Source of the DNA: an uncultured Succiniclasticum sp.
GTDB taxonomy: Bacteria; Bacillota; Negativicutes; Acidaminococcales; Acidaminococcaceae
Direction of reading: 5' to 3'
Length of the DNA: 34,161 bases
Assembly (NCBI GenBank): GCA_902801365.1
Contig: CADCHY010000011.1
Span: forward strand, 1-34,161
The notes below the pieces were generated by a model that was given only the letters and a program-made list of their open reading frames with translations, did no database searches and was not told the origin of the DNA. Positions 31,841 through 34,161 of this stretch are shown here, piece by piece. Numbering within the stretch: the first letter of the stretch is position 1; each line of letters starts with the position of its first letter. Made by a program: the position numbers and the translations under genes.

Positions 31841-33463
31841 ATGAGCGCAAATTTCTTTCACACACATAAGAAATACAATACAGAATCAGCTACCCGTTCA
31901 CAGCTGGTAAACACCTACCGTTCCCTGAACCACTGGAACGGTTTCCAGTTCAAATTGTTCTGGGAAGGAATTGTTGTGGGTATTTTTTCCGGTCTGGTGG
32001 TCAGCCTGTTCCGTTTATTACTTTCCAGAGCGGAAGAATTCCGCATCGGACTGTATGGATACCTGATCCAGGTGCCTGCTGTATATACAGCAGGCTGGTT
32101 CGCTGCGCTGCTGGTCGTAGGGGGTGTCCTTTACTGGCTCACCCGGCACGAACCCATGGCGGGCGGTTCCGGCATCCCCCAGGTCAAAGGCGTTATTCTG
32201 GGCCTGATGCGCATGAACTGGTTCCGGATTTTATGGGTGAAACTTACTGCCGGCGTTATCGGTCTGGGCGCAGGACTGTCCCTGGGACGGGAAGGGCCTT
32301 CCATCCAGTTAGGCGCCGTGACGGCCCAGGGCGTAAGCCGTTTCCTGGGACGCACCCGTATGGAAGAACGCTATCTGATTACCAGCGGTGCCAGCGCCGG
32401 CCTGGCCGCAGCCTTTAACGCGCCCCTGGCCGGGGTCATGTTTTCCCTGGAAGAGCTGCACCGTAACTTTTCCGCCGTTGTGTTGCTGCCTGCCATGACG
32501 GCAGCCATGACTGCCACTTTTGTTTCCCGGCTGTTCTTCGGCGGAGGCCTGACTTTCAGTTTCCGCAGTATCCCCCGCTTCCCGCTGGACCTCCACATCG
32601 TGTACGCAATCCTCATCGCCGTGATTGCCGGTCTCTGCGGCGTCATTTTCAATGCAGGCCTGCTGAATATACACCGGTTTTACGGCCTGCCGGTCTTTAA
32701 AAACCTGTACATGAAAATCGCGTTTGCCCTGTTATGCGCCGGTGTTTTAGGCTTTGTGCTGCCCCAGGTGCTGGGCGGCGGCAACCGTCTGGTAGACGAG
32801 CTGGCGACAAAGTCGTTTCCGTTGCAGCTGTTGTTTGCCCTTCTGGCCGGCAAATTTATCTTCACTCTGATCAGCTATGGGACAGGCGTCCCAGGTGGCT
32901 TCTTCCTGCCTATGCTGGTACTGGGAGCGCTTGTAGGAAGTATATGCGCTTATTTTCTGACAGCCTTCCAGCTGATTCTTCCCAGTCACGGTGCCAACAT
33001 CATCATCATCGCCATGGCAGCGTTCTTTTCCGCTTCCGTGCGGGCACCTATTACCGGTACGGTACTGATCAGTGAAATGACCGGCAGTTTTTACCACCTG
33101 ATGATCCTGGGTATGGCGTCCGCCATCGCCTACATTGTGGCACAGCTTTGCGGCAGCCAGCCCATTTATGAAGCGCTGCTGCTGAAATCACTGAACAGTC
33201 ACAGCACGCCTGAACCCAATACCGTCAGGAAAGAGCGGAATATTGTGGAAGTTCCGGTGAGCAGCGGCAGCCTGATTGAAAATAAAAAAGTGCAGGATAT
33301 CCCCTGGCCCGGCCATACATTGCTGGTAGACGTAAAGCGCGGATCGGAACAGCTGATACCCGATGCAAATACAGTAATCCTGGCCGGCGACTTCCTGTAT
33401 GTACTGACGGAAACAGAACACGCCGAAGAAGTACAGGCGTTAGGTTCTGATTTGAAAAAGTAA
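31841..33463 (+). CDS. ClC-family H+/Cl- exchange transporter with TrkA-C domain
   Basis: This 540-residue membrane protein exchanges chloride (or another halide) and protons. The selectivity motifs are all present: GGSGIPQVKG (109-118), GREGPSIQLG with gating Glu151, and GVPGGFFLPMLVLGAL. The proton-side glutamates appear at 204-205 (FSLEELHRNF), so an exchanger rather than a channel is likely. The C-terminal 80 residues (VEVPVSSGSLIENKKVQDIP onward to FLYVLTET) form a TrkA-C/RCK_C domain that may sense a ligand. AAGGACC precedes ATG 31841. Ten or more helices fill residues 40-460. It is a single gene; acid resistance or anion balance is likely. An IS200-type element follows its stop directly. 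Confidence 0.94.
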   Translation: MSANFFHTHKKYNTESATRSQLVNTYRSLNHWNGFQFKLFWEGIVVGIFSGLVVSLFRLLLSRAEEFRIGLYGYLIQVPAVYTAGWFAALLVVGGVLYWLTRHEPMAGGSGIPQVKGVILGLMRMNWFRILWVKLTAGVIGLGAGLSLGREGPSIQLGAVTAQGVSRFLGRTRMEERYLITSGASAGLAAAFNAPLAGVMFSLEELHRNFSAVVLLPAMTAAMTATFVSRLFFGGGLTFSFRSIPRFPLDLHIVYAILIAVIAGLCGVIFNAGLLNIHRFYGLPVFKNLYMKIAFALLCAGVLGFVLPQVLGGGNRLVDELATKSFPLQLLFALLAGKFIFTLISYGTGVPGGFFLPMLVLGALVGSICAYFLTAFQLILPSHGANIIIIAMAAFFSASVRAPITGTVLISEMTGSFYHLMILGMASAIAYIVAQLCGSQPIYEALLLKSLNSHSTPEPNTVRKERNIVEVPVSSGSLIENKKVQDIPWPGHTLLVDVKRGSEQLIPDANTVILAGDFLYVLTETEHAEEVQALGSDLKK

Positions 33464-33470
33464 AAATCAA

Positions 33471-33493
33471 AACCACCCGTTGAACGGGTGGTT
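33471..33493. terminator. Hairpin after clc, also the right-end hairpin of the IS element
   Basis: AACCACCCGT (33471-33480), TGA loop, then ACGGGTGGTT (33484-33493), eight bases after the clc stop. The same GT-TGA-AC top is found in the hairpin at the other IS end, so this is best read as the IS200 right-end structure. It may double as a clc terminator, although the T-run is short. Confidence 0.7.
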
Positions 33494-33496
33494 TGC

Positions 33497-34024
33497 TCAG
33501 GCCCTATAAGGGCCTAACTCCAGTGGTCGCCCCCTTAAGGGGGCACCGAAACGGCCCGACAACTCCGGCTCACCCGTAAACGGGTCAAACAATTCTTTCA
33601 TACTAATCTGATCGTTGCTTATATCTTCTTGCAACTGATTGCGTATGTACTGCCGGATCGCCGTCTCATATTTTCCTACGGTATCGACATAATACCCTCT
33701 GCACCAGAAATGCCTGTTCCCGTATTTGTATTTTAAATTTGCATATTTGTCAAATATCATCAGGCTGCTCTTACTTTTTAAATAACCCATGAACTCTGAC
33801 ACGCTTATATGGGGAGGGATGGTTACAAGCATATGGATATGATCAGGGCAACATTCTGCTTCCAATATTTCTACTCCTTTTCGTTGACATAAGTCGCGCA
33901 GTATTTTCCCAACGTCTGCTTTGATTTTTCCATAGATTACTTGTCTCCGATATTTCGGTGCAAACACGATATGATACTTGCATCTCCACTTGCTATGTGA
34001 TAAACTTTTTACATCATCTTGCAT
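33497..34024 (-). CDS. tnpA: IS200-type Y1 transposase
   Basis: This 175-residue HUH transposase cuts and rejoins single-stranded IS ends. The HUH motif is H62-I-H64 (CCPDHIHMLVTIP) and the catalytic tyrosine is Y126 in TAIRQYIRNQ. FWCRGYYVDTVG is another family block. It is about 20-25 residues longer than usual: the C-terminal GRFGAPLRGRPLELGPYRA is encoded by two palindromes of the right end (33500-33514 and 33529-33544) and is probably read-through into non-conserved sequence. The start ATG has AGGAG seven to eight bases upstream, locked in a hairpin. Confidence 0.95.
   Translation of the reverse strand: MQDDVKSLSHSKWRCKYHIVFAPKYRRQVIYGKIKADVGKILRDLCQRKGVEILEAECCPDHIHMLVTIPPHISVSEFMGYLKSKSSLMIFDKYANLKYKYGNRHFWCRGYYVDTVGKYETAIRQYIRNQLQEDISNDQISMKELFDPFTGEPELSGRFGAPLRGRPLELGPYRA
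33500..33544. repeat. Two palindromes in the IS right end
   Basis: GGCCCTATAAGGGCC (33500-33514) and the perfect GCCCCCTTAAGGGGGC (33529-33544) lie inside the 3' end of tnpA. They could form structures used for end recognition, or act as a barrier or terminator for tnpA transcripts. Confidence 0.75.
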
Positions 34025-34032
34025 GATAAAAT

Positions 34033-34084
34033 CTCCTGTGTTTGATAGTGTGGTTGTCAGGCCACACCAATCTTATCACAGGAG
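34033..34084 (-). promoter_or_regulatory. Hairpin sequestering the tnpA ribosome binding site
   Basis: On the reverse strand CTCCTGTG (34084-34077) pairs with CACAGGAG (34040-34033), which contains the tnpA AGGAG. An inner GTGTGG/CCACAC stem (34048-34053 with 34062-34067) closes the loop. IS200 is known to hold its transposase translation down in this way. Confidence 0.8.
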
Positions 34085-34119
34085 GTTTTCTCTTGCGTTT
34101 ACTAAAGTATTCTTTACCG

Positions 34120-34140
34120 ACCCCCGGTTGAACCGGGGGT
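34120..34140. repeat. Left-end hairpin of the IS200-type element
   Basis: ACCCCCGGT (34120-34128), TGA, ACCGGGGGT (34132-34140). This matches the loop type of the right-end hairpin and fits the transposase-recognised subterminal hairpin. The flank TTTATTGGCGC to the window edge should include the cleavage site. Confidence 0.75.
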
Positions 34141-34161
34141 TTATTGGCGCTAAAGCCCCAA

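Larger units (their letters stand above)
33464..34161 (-). mobile_element. IS200/IS605-family insertion sequence (extends to or past the window edge)
   Basis: The element contains a single Y1 transposase gene, subterminal hairpins at both ends (33471-33493 and 34120-34140) with the same TGA triloop, extra palindromes near the right end, and a ribosome-binding-site hairpin upstream of tnpA. It lacks long terminal inverted repeats, as expected for this family. The exact left-end cleavage site and target are not visible before the window stops. Confidence 0.85.

Overview
The window looks like a chromosome segment of a low-to-mid GC Firmicute. A diderm Negativicutes member (Acidaminococcaceae-like) is my best guess from the gene set: a type-2 ArgC arg cluster, ddh, pyruvate phosphate dikinase, tandem secreted M48 peptidases and a family-III CoA-transferase. 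This placement is inference; no rRNA or marker gene is present. The left 7.5 kb is an integrated mobile element and the rest is ordinary chromosome, with an IS200-type insertion at the right edge.

Region 1 (1-7519), mobile element: a putative LysR start at the left edge; an AT-rich stretch with a 15-8-15 inverted repeat; a small reverse operon (unknown protein plus a DUF1902/HicB-like protein with an in-frame amber and an open extension); a four-hairpin oriT candidate; a MobA/MobL (MOBQ) relaxase; a coiled-coil DNA-binding-type protein; a small forward protein; a topoisomerase III core truncated at both ends; and a phage-type replication pair (helicase loader-like protein and replisome organizer) with four iteron-like palindromes inside the organizer gene. 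The element ends at the 3' half of a tRNA-Arg(UCU) gene with its native terminator, the typical scar of tRNA-targeting integration. The intact tRNA and probably the integrase lie left of the window.

Region 2 (7520-14460): an SH3-domain gene relic, a hotdog thioesterase, alr, a TtcA-like tRNA thiolation enzyme, an EamA transporter, a DUF6765 protein, ddh behind a structured leader, and a YegP-family protein. Alr and Ddh both serve peptidoglycan precursor supply (D-Ala and meso-DAP).

Region 3 (14461-21560): argCJBD, transcribed leftward from one strong promoter flanked by AT-rich direct repeats, then ppdK. ArgJ makes this the cyclic acetyl route to ornithine.

Region 4 (21780-29522), all leftward: an SPFH protein with four zinc ribbons, a secreted 5'-nucleotidase, a cyclase/formamidase-type hydrolase, two secreted M48 metallopeptidases, and a CaiB/BaiF CoA-transferase in which the usual catalytic Asp appears replaced.

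Region 5 (29700-34161): a two-helix membrane protein, a PHP phosphoesterase and a YigZ protein (leftward), a ClC H+/Cl- exchanger with a TrkA-C domain, and an IS200/IS605-type tnpA inserted directly behind the clc stop codon.
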